NCBI RefSeq assembly: GCF_037201965.1
Contig: NZ_CP147518.1
Coordinates: forward strand, 2,907,001-2,971,000
Length of the DNA: 64,000 bases
From: Spirosoma sp. SC4-14
GTDB taxonomy: Bacteria > Bacteroidota > Bacteroidia > Cytophagales > Spirosomataceae
Reading direction: 5' to 3'
Position 1 is the first letter of the stretch. The number at the start of each line of letters is the position of its first letter. Positions 1 to 8,656 of this stretch are shown here, piece after piece. The notes under the pieces were generated by a model. The model did not search any database. It had not been told where the DNA came from and saw only the letters and a program-made list of their open reading frames with translations. The position numbers and the translations under genes were made by a program.

Positions 1-2705
1 ACCAACGCTACACTCTCCACAAAACGGGGACACTTCAAGGGCTCGAACAAATCGTTCTTCCCATCCCCATTCGGGGTGAACACATTCGGCAGCACTAACA
101 ACGGACACGCGTCATTGCAAACCCTGTTGGAGGGTAAACTCTCGACTCCAGAACGACTCACCGCCGTCACAAAATAACAACCCGACACCGTCGTCAGATT
201 CACATGATCGAAACTCAGCGTCGGCGCCGGGATACTCACCAGCTCCGAAGGCTTGTCCTGCTCATAACGCCCATAGTAGACCTTGTAACTCACCACATTA
301 GGATCACAATCGGCACTCGTCGTCAGCCGCCAGCGCAGCTTGTTGGTGAAACTACTCTGACCACACAGGCTCTCATTGCTCAGGCTGGCACAGTCCAGAC
401 TGTCCAGACCCAGCATCGGCGCACAGGGACGGGTCGTGTCGGTGGGCGTGGCACAAATGAGCTGGCTGTAGTTGAGCAACACCCCCAGACTGGCCAGCTT
501 GCTGTCGGCATACTGGCCACGGGTCATCACCCGGTAACAATAACTGCTGTCGGCCGACAAGCTCCGACTCGTGTTGCCATCGGCCACAAAGCTGTCGGTG
601 CCCGTATCGGTGAAGGTGTAAGTGGGGGCGCCCTGCACCGACACCTCAGCAATCTTGTTGAAAGGTCCCCCTGGCCCCGAGCGGCTGCGGTAGACATCGT
701 GACGCTGGTTGTCGTTGCTCCAGGGGGTGTTGGCCTGCCAGCTGAGGGTGATGCTCCGCTGGGCCGGATTGGCCGCCAGCCGCACACTCGATGCCGGATC
801 GGTCACATCCAGGCGGGTGAGCTGGCCATTGGCGTTGGTGTAGTAGAACTCCACCCGGTAGCGATAGGCCGAGTCGGTGGTGTTGAGAGCCGCTGTAGGG
901 CTTCCCCGATCGACATAGACGGTGTCGGCCAGTCCGGGCTGGATGGAGGTGTTGATGGTGGCAATGGGGGAGAAGCTGGAGCCATTGAGGCCGCTAGCCC
1001 GCTGGAGCCGGTACTGATAAGGAGCCCCCAGCTCGCCGGGTTGGAGCCCCAGGGGTCTGGTCCAGCGAACGGTGATCTGTCCGCGCTGGGTGTGGGTGGA
1101 GTCGACGGTGACCTGAGTCATGACGGGTGCCAGCAGGGGCAGTTCGAGACAGGCTTCGGTGGAGGCCACGCTGAGTCCACCGTTATCGCCGATACCGGGA
1201 TTGCGGGCTACGATTCGGTAGGAGTAGCTGATGCCCCGTTTGAGGGCGGAGGTGTCGATGTAGGCCGTAGCGGTATAAGGCAGCTCGGCAATTTTCTGAT
1301 ACCCCAGCGAAGCCGGCAGTCCGGTGGTGCAGACATCGGGGTTGTAGGTCGTACAACCTTCCTTTCGGTAGATGATGAGTTTGGTAGTATCGGGCAGTCC
1401 TCCCGAAGAGGTGATTTGGCCGCAGGAGTAGGGATTCCAGTTGAGCTGGATGGCTCTTCCTGACGCGGTAGCGGTGGGTTTGGCAGTCAGGTTTTTAACG
1501 GCAGGGGCATAGACCCGAATGCGCAATGTCGCAAAGGAGACGAGCGATGCGGTGCCTCGACCGGGTGGGACATCATTTACTTTTAGCGTAATATCGTACG
1601 GTTCTTTTCGGGCGTGGTTACAGTTGGTTTGCCAGGAGAAGGTTGCTGTGGCTGGTTGCGGCAGGGCCACACCGCCGTTAATCAGCCGGGCAAATTCAGG
1701 CGCAATCTGAAGGTCGGGCGGGAGCGGCTTGCCATCGCTATTTATGTTGAAAGGTCCGCCATAAGCCGTAATGATAACCGGTTGTCCATCAGGATCGGTT
1801 GCCTGAATGGGTTGCTGAATGAGTGTACCGGCTTCGACGCAGAGTTCCGTTCCGGCAATCAGGGGTCGTTTGTTGGGCTGATCGACGACAATAATTTGCA
1901 TGTCGCGGGTGATTTCGCCGATGAGGACACCATTTCGCCATTCTTCAATGATGAAGGCAAAGTTGAACTGGCCAACTTGCCCTGGAGCATCCCAGCAGAG
2001 ATCGCCGGTTTTCGCATCGATGGTAAAGGTTGAGGGCGAGCTGCCATCCTCCCGGCTGGTGCTATAGCGCGTTGGGTCCTGATAGACCGGAATAAACTGA
2101 CTCCGACAGCTATTCGGAATGCCTAATTGCGGTCTGCTCAGGCGGTAGGCAAGGCTATCGCCATCGGCATCGAAGGCGGCCGGGTTATGGCAGAACTTTT
2201 GCCCAACCCTGGCCGAATCGAGGGGAGGATTGAGCATGACCGGTGTTGAGTTTACCTGAAGAGCCGCATTGATCAAAATTGTTGTCGACACATAAAAAGA
2301 AATGTCATCGGAGCCACCAGGTGGCGGTAGGTTTATGGTCCCTTCATTTCGGTTTACAATCGTAGCGCCAATGGTGTAGGCACCCGGCCCGACATAGGTG
2401 TGAATGACGGTATAGGAGTTGACCGAGGAGGTACGTCCGTTAATATAGACTCGCCCACTTCGCTGTACTTCAAGGGAGGTGCCATCGCCGAAACAGAATG
2501 GTACGCTCGATGCAGCATCAGCCGCATCATGCCCTTTTTGTTCGTCGTAGTAGGCCGTCAGGGTGATCAGATACGTTAATGAGGTACCAGGCAGTCGCCG
2601 GGTTGTAATTTCACCGGCTCGTACGTGTGTTGCCTGGCTTGTGTCTGGTTTCAGAAGGGCTACCAGCCACAATGTAGATAGTCCAATGATGTAGAAGAAA
2701 CGCAT
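1..2705 (-). CDS. Secreted protein with gliding-motility-associated (type IX secretion, type B) C-terminal domain, partial
   Basis: An open frame of about 901 codons runs on the minus strand from ATG at 2705 and leaves the window without a stop. Residues 1-25 form a signal peptide (MRFFYIIGLSTLWLVALL...). PKD/cadherin-like beta domains follow, with repeated 'DPDG/DADGD' motifs, then fibronectin-III-like modules ('SWQAN', 'YRVEFYYTN'). The last visible residues read VLPNVFTPNGDGKNDLFEP, the start of the gliding-motility-associated C-terminal domain that directs type IX secretion to the cell surface. About 60-70 residues should be missing beyond base 1. The plus-strand open frame over the same bases is a shadow. 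Exported-adhesin character is inferred from the family; the ligand is unknown. Confidence 0.9.
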   Translation of the reverse strand, partial: MRFFYIIGLSTLWLVALLKPDTSQATHVRAGEITTRRLPGTSLTYLITLTAYYDEQKGHDAADAASSVPFCFGDGTSLEVQRSGRVYINGRTSSVNSYTVIHTYVGPGAYTIGATIVNRNEGTINLPPPGGSDDISFYVSTTILINAALQVNSTPVMLNPPLDSARVGQKFCHNPAAFDADGDSLAYRLSRPQLGIPNSCRSQFIPVYQDPTRYSTSREDGSSPSTFTIDAKTGDLCWDAPGQVGQFNFAFIIEEWRNGVLIGEITRDMQIIVVDQPNKRPLIAGTELCVEAGTLIQQPIQATDPDGQPVIITAYGGPFNINSDGKPLPPDLQIAPEFARLINGGVALPQPATATFSWQTNCNHARKEPYDITLKVNDVPPGRGTASLVSFATLRIRVYAPAVKNLTAKPTATASGRAIQLNWNPYSCGQITSSGGLPDTTKLIIYRKEGCTTYNPDVCTTGLPASLGYQKIAELPYTATAYIDTSALKRGISYSYRIVARNPGIGDNGGLSVASTEACLELPLLAPVMTQVTVDSTHTQRGQITVRWTRPLGLQPGELGAPYQYRLQRASGLNGSSFSPIATINTSIQPGLADTVYVDRGSPTAALNTTDSAYRYRVEFYYTNANGQLTRLDVTDPASSVRLAANPAQRSITLSWQANTPWSNDNQRHDVYRSRSGPGGPFNKIAEVSVQGAPTYTFTDTGTDSFVADGNTSRSLSADSSYCYRVMTRGQYADSKLASLGVLLNYSQLICATPTDTTRPCAPMLGLDSLDCASLSNESLCGQSSFTNKLRWRLTTSADCDPNVVSYKVYYGRYEQDKPSELVSIPAPTLSFDHVNLTTVSGCYFVTAVSRSGVESLPSNRVCNDACPLLVLPNVFTPNGDGKNDLFEPLKCPRFVESVAL

Positions 2706-3094
2706 AAAGTCATCGCATTTCTCTTACAACGCCGGGTAGTTAGAAAAGTATATCTTTCAGGTATAGCTAACGTCTGCTTTTTTAGAGCGGCAAAGCCACA
2801 ACGATCACTAGTGACATTACAGCAGATAAATAACTTGCTGACTGTGTTGTTGTTTTGATAAATGCCTTATAGTCAATGGTTTTTCTTTTTAGCGTGGCCG
2901 TTTGTGGAGAAGTTGTCTGCACGTTTCTTATAGCCGTTTACTCAATAAAATGCACGGCTATACGCTTTTGATTGATCCGGCAAATCCATTAAATGGTACC
3001 CTAAACCTAACGAGTGGGGCAGGTTTAGCCGTTAAGCCTCGTCGGAGTCAGGCCGATAACCTGTCGCACTCATTAGGTTGATACTACCGTAAAA
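2706..3094. other. Intergenic region with a weak inverted repeat
   Basis: No gene is supported here. CCTAACGAGTG (3006-3016) and CACTCATTAGG (3067-3077) form an 11-nt inverted repeat with one mismatch. It sits just downstream of the DUF4097 gene that ends at 3095 and may help end that operon. No clear TAnnTTTG box is visible upstream of the ATG at 2705. Confidence 0.4.
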
Positions 3095-3802
3095 TCAGTC
3101 TTTTTTTCGCAGATAAATATGGTTGCTGATCGATTCGAGCCGAACGTCAGGGCCACCCCCGTTCACTGTTCCTTCCAGCAGGTAGCCGACAATCGGGTCT
3201 TTTTGTTTTTTGTTCTTGAAGGCAATATCCAGGTCAGAATATACTTCGCCCGTAATGGTTTTCATAGCCACATTAGCGCCTTTGGCCTTTGGCCAGCTCA
3301 TATCTACAAACCCACTTATGGTTTTGGCAAACACGGCCCCTGAAGCTCCCTGAATGTCGATATTTCCATTAATAGTTTCGATTTTCAGTTTTGCCTGCCG
3401 AGGTACGAATACCTGATAGTTGATCGTGCTGCACACATAGTAATCCTGTCCGTTGTGCTCGGTTCGCCAGGTCGACCGTTTGTTGCCGGGGCAGTCTTCA
3501 GCTTTGCCCTGCTTCAGCATTTCTTTGTCGAAGTCGGTTTTTAAACTTACTTCATCACCGCTGGAACCCGTTGTAACCAGAAGCGCATCGTTGAGTTTAC
3601 CACTATTGATGGTAACGGCTATTCGTACCGATAAGGTCGGTTTATCCCAGTAGCGAACCTGAATGCTATCGCCAAATTTCAGGTTCAGATTAACGGTTTG
3701 TCCCGGTGCCACTGCTACGGCTTTGTCAATTATTTTTTGCGCTATGGCAGGCCGGATCAGTAAACCCAGCAAAAGCAGGAATAGACTCTTTTTCATGGTC
3801 AT
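3095..3802 (-). CDS. DUF4097-like secreted beta-solenoid protein
   Basis: The 235-aa product has an N-terminal signal peptide (MKKSLFLLLLGLLIRPAIAQ; the second Met, at 3796, is an equally good start). The rest is beta-rich repeats such as 'LKIETINGNIDIQGASG' and 'VAMKTITGEVYSD', typical of the DUF4097 / putative adhesin fold. It ends with 'SISNHIYLRKKD', closely matching the C-terminus of the upstream neighbour ('ISSNIYIRKQK'), so the two look like tandem duplicates. It lies 17 nt after that gene, as the last cistron of the ECF sigma operon. The biochemical role is unknown; an envelope location is inferred. Confidence 0.8.
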   Translation of the reverse strand: MTMKKSLFLLLLGLLIRPAIAQKIIDKAVAVAPGQTVNLNLKFGDSIQVRYWDKPTLSVRIAVTINSGKLNDALLVTTGSSGDEVSLKTDFDKEMLKQGKAEDCPGNKRSTWRTEHNGQDYYVCSTINYQVFVPRQAKLKIETINGNIDIQGASGAVFAKTISGFVDMSWPKAKGANVAMKTITGEVYSDLDIAFKNKKQKDPIVGYLLEGTVNGGGPDVRLESISNHIYLRKKD

Positions 3803-3819
3803 GAGAAGGATAGGAGGAA

Positions 3820-4599
3820 TTATTTTTGTTTGCGGATATAGATGTTGCTACTGATGGTTTTGAGTTGCATTTGCACTCCCCCGCCATTGGTCGTTCCTTC
3901 GATGGAGTGACCGCCACCCACTTTCGACAAACCGTCTTTGCTGTTTTTAAGGCCCAGATCGAAATCCGTATACATCTCGCCCGAAATCGACTGGAGTTGG
4001 AGATTGGCCTTGGCCGAAGCGGGTAAGGTGATGTCAATAGCGCCACTGATGGTTGAGATGGCGGTTGGTTTTTCCTGACTGAGCGTGGAGAAGGTAACAT
4101 TGATTTCTCCACTAGTTGTGTTAGCTACTACTGGCCCGGTTACGTTGTTGAGGTCGATGCGGGCGTTATTGGTTTTTATTTCGAGGTCGCCATCCATGTT
4201 GCTGATCGATAGGTCGGAGCCCTGCCAGTTCGTTTGCTCGAACAGAATAGCCACTTTACGCGGTAGGCGCATGGTGTATTTAATTCCTTTTCGGGTAGCT
4301 TTCTCGATTTTTAATCCACCGTTTTCAGCCGTTACCGCCAATCCGATTCCCGAATTATCGACGGCAGTGTAGTAAATGGGTTTTAGCCCTTTTGCCCGTT
4401 CGGGAGGAGCTTCGTAGCCAGAGGTCGCCAGAATAATCACGTCATCGCTGTTATGACCCTCTATTTTAAGGTCACTCGCTGCGAGTTGTATCGTAATTTT
4501 TCGATCTTTTGCATTGGTCAGTTTGGTCTTGTATTCCTGAGCCTGGGCATAGGTCATGCACCACAGAGCGGTGAGGCTCAGCATAATTAACTTTTTCAT
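3820..4599 (-). CDS. DUF4097-like secreted beta-solenoid protein
   Basis: The 259-aa product has a signal peptide (residues 1-20, cleaved near AQA-QE) followed by repeated short beta rungs: 'GSDLSISNMDGDLEIKTNN', 'VVANTTSGEINVTF', 'AISTISGAIDITLP', 'LQSISGEMYTDF'. These resemble the DUF4097 / DUF2807 adhesin-like solenoid. It is a paralogue of the gene at 3095 and lies 121 nt after the HEAT-repeat gene. In Bacteroidota such proteins often follow ECF sigma/anti-sigma pairs. An envelope-stress or surface role is an inference from that context only. Confidence 0.8.
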   Translation of the reverse strand: MKKLIMLSLTALWCMTYAQAQEYKTKLTNAKDRKITIQLAASDLKIEGHNSDDVIILATSGYEAPPERAKGLKPIYYTAVDNSGIGLAVTAENGGLKIEKATRKGIKYTMRLPRKVAILFEQTNWQGSDLSISNMDGDLEIKTNNARIDLNNVTGPVVANTTSGEINVTFSTLSQEKPTAISTISGAIDITLPASAKANLQLQSISGEMYTDFDLGLKNSKDGLSKVGGGHSIEGTTNGGGVQMQLKTISSNIYIRKQK

Positions 4600-4633
4600 G
4601 AATTGGTATATTATTTTTGTTAAAAACGTGCTA

Positions 4634-4720
4634 GTTGGTAAATAGTCATTGGTAATGAGTTAGTTGTAGAATAACAACGAAAGACTAACGATGCCGAAGG
4701 CGGATAACCAGTGATGAATC
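4634..4720. repeat. Dispersed TCATTGGT/GCCGAAGGC intergenic repeat
   Basis: The spacer between the HEAT and DUF4097 genes contains TAGTCATTGGTAATGAG and 'GATGCCGAAGGCGGATAACC'. Both words recur in other gaps in this window (14291-14362, 35112-35298, 38055-38100, 52911-52973, 55908-55998). It is therefore a repeat-derived spacer. Confidence 0.55.
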
Positions 4721-5512
4721 TCACGATGGCGACCGGTGTTCTCCAATCAGTTGGTTCAAGCCTTCCTGGGCTTTGGTGCGCACGATGTCCAGTGTTTCCT
4801 GATTGTGGGCCAGCCGCTTCATCTCGTCGGCTGCCCGTTTCTCTTTAATGGCAACTAAAACGTCGATAAGTGTTAGCTGAACGTTTGGATCGGTTTGTAT
4901 CTTGAGCGACTGGATTAGGGCTTCGCGGACGCCCGGTTCATTTTCAAAACGAGCCAGTGCCTCACAGGCAGCTAGCCGAACGTTGACATTAGCATCGAAA
5001 TTCAGGGTGTTTACCAGCAGTTGCGTAATGTCGTTGTCCACCTTATTGAGTTCGTAGCTTTGCTGAACAGCCTGAATTCGTTCGCTGGCCGAGGTTTTGG
5101 GCATTTCAGAAAACGACAACACTTTCTTCATTGCCTGCATCGGAGCCTCGTCCTGTGCATTGGCCGCCAGCTGATGCGAACTTTGCCGCCATTGGTCGTA
5201 AAGACGCCCGGCACCAAAGCCCAGAAACAGAAGGGTAACGCTGGCTGCTATACGCATGATCCATGAGGTCAGACTTCGTACCCGGCCCGGCTCCGAAGCA
5301 CTGAGCTTTTCGGCCAGCCGGGCGTTGAACCCTGCCGACGGATGCTCATTTCTGGCGTCGGCAAAGTAACGGAACTGATCTGCATGGCTTAGCAGATGCT
5401 CTGGAATCGTTTCCTGCTGAAAAAACTGGCGCAACTGCTTCTCTTCGGCCAGCGTGGTGTCGCCATCATAATATTTCTCCAGCAGCTTTTCAATGTCCTG
5501 CTTCATAATCAT
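4721..5512 (-). CDS. Membrane-anchored HEAT-repeat protein, putative anti-sigma factor
   Basis: The 263-aa product has an N-terminal cytoplasmic segment with 'LLEKYYDGDTTLAEEKQLRQFF' character, typical of zinc-less anti-sigma N-termini in Bacteroidota. One transmembrane helix follows at about residues 83-103 ('IAASVTLLFLGFGAG'). The C-terminal part (about 150-255) consists of HEAT-like repeats ('NVNVRLAACEALARFENEPGVREALIQSL', here named by position about 165-200). The gene overlaps the 3' end of the ECF sigma gene by 23 nt, indicating translational coupling. The anti-sigma role is inferred from position and topology; HEAT repeats may sense a periplasmic partner. Confidence 0.75.
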   Translation of the reverse strand: MIMKQDIEKLLEKYYDGDTTLAEEKQLRQFFQQETIPEHLLSHADQFRYFADARNEHPSAGFNARLAEKLSASEPGRVRSLTSWIMRIAASVTLLFLGFGAGRLYDQWRQSSHQLAANAQDEAPMQAMKKVLSFSEMPKTSASERIQAVQQSYELNKVDNDITQLLVNTLNFDANVNVRLAACEALARFENEPGVREALIQSLKIQTDPNVQLTLIDVLVAIKEKRAADEMKRLAHNQETLDIVRTKAQEGLNQLIGEHRSPS

Positions 5513-6008
5513 TTGCTTTTACGTAACTCTCCCGCAAACGTTGGCGCGCCCGCGACAAAATTACCCGGATGTTATTGACGCTGAGTCCCGTTACTTTTTC
5601 AATTTCCTCGAAGGAGTATTCCTCAACATCGCGTAAGTGAAGAATGAACTTTTGCTGTTCGGGCAGCGTGTCGATCAGGCGCCTGATCAACCCGGCACTA
5701 TCGCTCAGTTCGGTCTGGCTGTAGGGAGAAACACTTTCCGACTGCGCTATTTCCAGGCTGGAGTCGTCGGTCATTCGCTGACGGAAGGGCGATTTTAACC
5801 GGTCCAGACATAGATTTTTGGTCATTTGCACCGCCAATGCTTCTACACTATGGTACGAGTCCAGTTGCTGCCGATTGGTCCATAGCCGCAACAACACATC
5901 CTGCATGGCATCTTCTGCTTCTTCGCGGTTGCGTAGAAACAACTGAGCCAGTCGAAAAAGACGCCCCTGAACAGGCAGTATTCGTTGTTTGAAAGCTTGT
6001 AAGTCCAT
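5490..6008 (-). CDS. ECF-type RNA polymerase sigma factor
   Basis: The 172-aa product starts at ATG 6008 (MDLQAFKQRI); an in-frame ATG 30 nt upstream adds only a non-conserved extension. Sigma region 2 is at about 13-75 (FLRNREEAEDAMQDVLLRLW, with the DAxQD motif). Region 4 is at about 108-160 (LPEQQKFILHLRD...SFEEIEKVTGLSVNNIRVILSRARQRL). Size and architecture fit sigma-70 family ECF factors, which direct RNA polymerase to stress or envelope promoters. It is the first cistron of a four-gene operon with the HEAT anti-sigma candidate and two DUF4097 proteins, which are probably its targets or sensors. Confidence 0.92.
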   Translation of the reverse strand: MDLQAFKQRILPVQGRLFRLAQLFLRNREEAEDAMQDVLLRLWTNRQQLDSYHSVEALAVQMTKNLCLDRLKSPFRQRMTDDSSLEIAQSESVSPYSQTELSDSAGLIRRLIDTLPEQQKFILHLRDVEEYSFEEIEKVTGLSVNNIRVILSRARQRLRESYVKANDYEAGH

Positions 6009-6195
6009 TTCAATGACAAAGACGCCTGAAACAGACAAACATTACAGTTTGTAGAAAAAAAAGTGATTGGCCGATGCCTGGGTATATGGATTTAGCGAGG
6101 AAAATTAGTTGCTGATCATTAGTTAATTTGTTGATAATGAGTGGATTGATATGGGTTGATACGCTTGTGTCTTGCCCCATAAAAATCTAAAAAAA

Positions 6196-6226
6196 ATGTC
6201 GAGAAAATAATGAGTTTTCTCGACAT
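6196..6226 (-). terminator. Rho-independent terminator of the GSIII gene
   Basis: Perfect 12-bp stem ATGTCGAGAAAA (6196-6207) / TTTTCTCGACAT (6215-6226) with a 7-nt loop. On the minus strand it is followed by a T run (the A tract 6189-6196 on plus). It lies about 65 nt beyond the stop of the gene at 6290. Confidence 0.85.
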
Positions 6227-6242
6227 GGGATTCGGCAGTGGC

Positions 6243-6288
6243 TGTTGGTCATTGATGCAATCGCGGACGAACGCATCAATGACCAACA
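6243..6288. repeat. Perfect 16-bp stem-loop after the GSIII stop codon (dispersed repeat family)
   Basis: TGTTGGTCATTGATGC (6243-6258) pairs perfectly with 6273-6288 around a 14-nt loop AATCGCGGACGAAC. The GATGCAATCGCGG core at 6254-6266 recurs at 35264-35276. There is no T run next to it, so termination is left to the hairpin at 6196. Confidence 0.75.
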
Positions 6289-6289
6289 A

Positions 6290-8479
6290 TTACTTCACAA
6301 ACAGCAGTTCGCGGTATTTGATGAGGGGCCAGTCTTCGTCGTCAACAATTTCTTCGAGCTTGTCGACTTCATAACGGATGAGGGGGAAATGATCTTTAAC
6401 CTCTGTTGCATACAGCCGAGCGCGTTCGGTGGTGTCGGCTACGTTGTTCGCTTTCTTACGCGATTCGATCATGGTTTCAACACCTTTCTTGATCACCATC
6501 ACCCGAGTCGATATTTCGCGTAAGATGTCTTTGATTGGTTCCGCTTCGGCCGTCATGCCGAGTTCAACCAGATTGCGAGCGGTTTCGGCTAGTTTGTTCT
6601 GGTATTTAAGAGCTGTTGATACTACGTGATTCATGGCCAGATCGCCCATTACCCGCGACTCGATCTGAACGGTTTTAATATATTTCTCTAATTCAATTTC
6701 GTAGCGTGATTCTACTTCGGCATGGTTCATAACACCCGTGCGGTCGAAGAGTGCCAACGATTCGGGCAACACAAAGACCCCCAATGCCTCAGGCGATGAT
6801 TTAATGTTGGACAAGCCACGCTGGGCCGCTTCTTCAACCCACTCGTTTGAGTAGCCGTTTCCTTCGAAAAGAATCCGTTTCGAGTTGGCATAGTATTCTT
6901 TCAGAATATCGACAATAGCCAGTTCTTTCTTTTCACCTTTAGCCAGTCGGGCGTCGAGGTCAGTCTTGAACTTAGTCAACTGGTCGGCAACAATTGCATT
7001 GAGGATTGTCATGGTCGAAGCCGAGTTGGCTGCACTACCCACCGCCCTGAATTCGAATTTATTGCCCGTAAAGGCAAACGGCGAGGTACGGTTTCGGTCC
7101 GTATTGTCGCGCATCAGACTCGGAATCCGGTTCAACCCTAGCTTATAATATACATTATCGCCTTTGTTGACCGTAATTTCCGACTTGGTTTCCAGATCGG
7201 TCAGGGCCTGGGTTAGCGTTTCGCCCAGAAACACCGACATAATGGCTGGGGGCGCTTCATTAGCCCCCAGGCGGTGTTCATTACCAGCCGAAGCGATACT
7301 GGCCCGAAGCAGGTTGGCATTGTCGTGAACGGCCTTGATCACATTGACCAGAAAAGTCAGGAATCGGAGGGTTTCTTTAGGCTTTGTGCTGGGCGCCAGC
7401 AGGTTCACCCCCGTGTTGGTACCCATCGACCAGTTGTTGTGTTTGCCGCTCCCGTTGATACCCGCAAATGGTTTTTCGTGGAAAAGAACCTTCAGGTTAT
7501 GTTTTTCGGCCACCTTTTCCATTAAGTCCATGAGCAGGGCATTGTGGTCGATGGCCAGATTGACCTCTTCAAACGTAGGGGCTACCTCAAATTGGCCCGG
7601 TGCTACTTCATTATGGCGAGTCCGGACAGGCATTCCCAACTTCATGGCTTCAAACTCAAAATCGACCATAAACGCATTGATACGCGGTGGAATTGAGCCG
7701 AAGTAATGGTCTTCCAGTTGCTGGCCACGGGCTGGCTGATGGCCAAATACGGTTCGGCCAGCCAGCACCAGATCAGGACGCGCATAGAACAGAGCCCGAT
7801 CGACAACGAAATATTCCTGTTCTGGACCAAGGGTAGGGGTTACCTTCGTAATATTCCGGTCGAAATACTGACAAACGGCCGTAGCTGCTTTGTCGAGCGC
7901 ATTCAGTGCTTTCAGCAGTGGTGTTTTGTAGTCCAGAGCTTCGCCCGTATAGGAAATAAAAACCGAAGGAATGCAGAGTGTTTTTCCCCCTGCACCGTTG
8001 TCCATCAGAAAGGCGGGCGAGGATGGGTCCCAGCCGGTATAGCCGCGTGCTTCGAAGGTATTGCGAAGGCCACCATGCGGAAACGACGATGCGTCGGGTT
8101 CCTGTTGTACCAGCGCGCTTCCTTTAAATTTTTCAATGGCTTTTCCATCAATCGTAATATCGAAGAACGCATCGTGTTTTTCGGCCGTTTCGCCCGTTAG
8201 GGGCTGAAACCAGTGGGTGTAGTGCGTTGCCCCTTTGGAGGTGGCCCACGATTTCATGGCGCTGGCTACCTCGTCGGCGATGTTACGGTCGATCTGGCCG
8301 TTGGTTTGTATGGCTTCGGTTACTTTCAGATAGGCTTCGGGCGATAGAAGTGCCCGCATTACTTCATTATTAAAGGTATTGCTGGCAAAAAAATCGCCAA
8401 CGCGCTCGGTGGGCGCCGTTACTGCCATAGCCTGACGACTTTGGGCAATCTCAAGAGCTTTAAAACGATAATTGCTCAT
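6290..8479 (-). CDS. glnN: Glutamine synthetase type III (GSIII)
   Basis: The 729-aa length is typical of dodecameric GSIII, which is much longer than GSI or GSII. It catalyses ATP-dependent glutamate + ammonia to glutamine in the cytoplasm. Visible family sequence includes 'THYTHWFQPLTGETAEKHDAF' near residues 90-110, 'GPEQEYFVVD' with metal-binding glutamates, 'RHNEVAPGQFEVAP' and 'INGSGKHNNWSMGTNTGVN'. A TAnnTTTG box precedes it. A terminator and a repeat hairpin follow. It is separated from the GSII gene by a decayed ATPase gene, so the two glutamine synthetases are probably separate transcription units. Confidence 0.95.
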   Translation of the reverse strand: MSNYRFKALEIAQSRQAMAVTAPTERVGDFFASNTFNNEVMRALLSPEAYLKVTEAIQTNGQIDRNIADEVASAMKSWATSKGATHYTHWFQPLTGETAEKHDAFFDITIDGKAIEKFKGSALVQQEPDASSFPHGGLRNTFEARGYTGWDPSSPAFLMDNGAGGKTLCIPSVFISYTGEALDYKTPLLKALNALDKAATAVCQYFDRNITKVTPTLGPEQEYFVVDRALFYARPDLVLAGRTVFGHQPARGQQLEDHYFGSIPPRINAFMVDFEFEAMKLGMPVRTRHNEVAPGQFEVAPTFEEVNLAIDHNALLMDLMEKVAEKHNLKVLFHEKPFAGINGSGKHNNWSMGTNTGVNLLAPSTKPKETLRFLTFLVNVIKAVHDNANLLRASIASAGNEHRLGANEAPPAIMSVFLGETLTQALTDLETKSEITVNKGDNVYYKLGLNRIPSLMRDNTDRNRTSPFAFTGNKFEFRAVGSAANSASTMTILNAIVADQLTKFKTDLDARLAKGEKKELAIVDILKEYYANSKRILFEGNGYSNEWVEEAAQRGLSNIKSSPEALGVFVLPESLALFDRTGVMNHAEVESRYEIELEKYIKTVQIESRVMGDLAMNHVVSTALKYQNKLAETARNLVELGMTAEAEPIKDILREISTRVMVIKKGVETMIESRKKANNVADTTERARLYATEVKDHFPLIRYEVDKLEEIVDDEDWPLIKYRELLFVK

Positions 8480-8515
8480 GGAGGAAATGGGGGCGGTTTG
8501 GAGTTAAAATTTTGC

Positions 8516-8523
8516 CAAACATA
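8516..8523 (-). promoter_or_regulatory. Candidate -7 promoter box of the GSIII gene
   Basis: On the minus strand the bases read TATGTTTG, matching the Bacteroidota -7 consensus TAnnTTTG, 37 nt upstream of the GSIII ATG. No convincing -33 TTG is present at the usual spacing. Confidence 0.5.
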
Positions 8524-8656
8524 GAAAAAAAAGGAAGAAAGGGTGATAGGACTATTGGCTAATCAATTAAAATGTACATCAACTAAAAGTAAATCAGCTT
8601 TTCTAGCGCAAATTTGGCGAATTAACTAGCTGAAATAAGATTAATTCAAAAGCTAC

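Noticed and set aside
204..1463. Plus-strand open frame of 419 codons
   Set aside because: It lies opposite the gliding-motility-domain gene, whose minus-strand frame is continuous, has a signal peptide and matches a known domain. The plus-strand product (many Gly, Val, Arg) resembles no family.
3726..4112. 128-codon minus-strand open frame
   Set aside because: Overlaps two DUF4097-like genes in another frame, with a composition unlike coding sequence.
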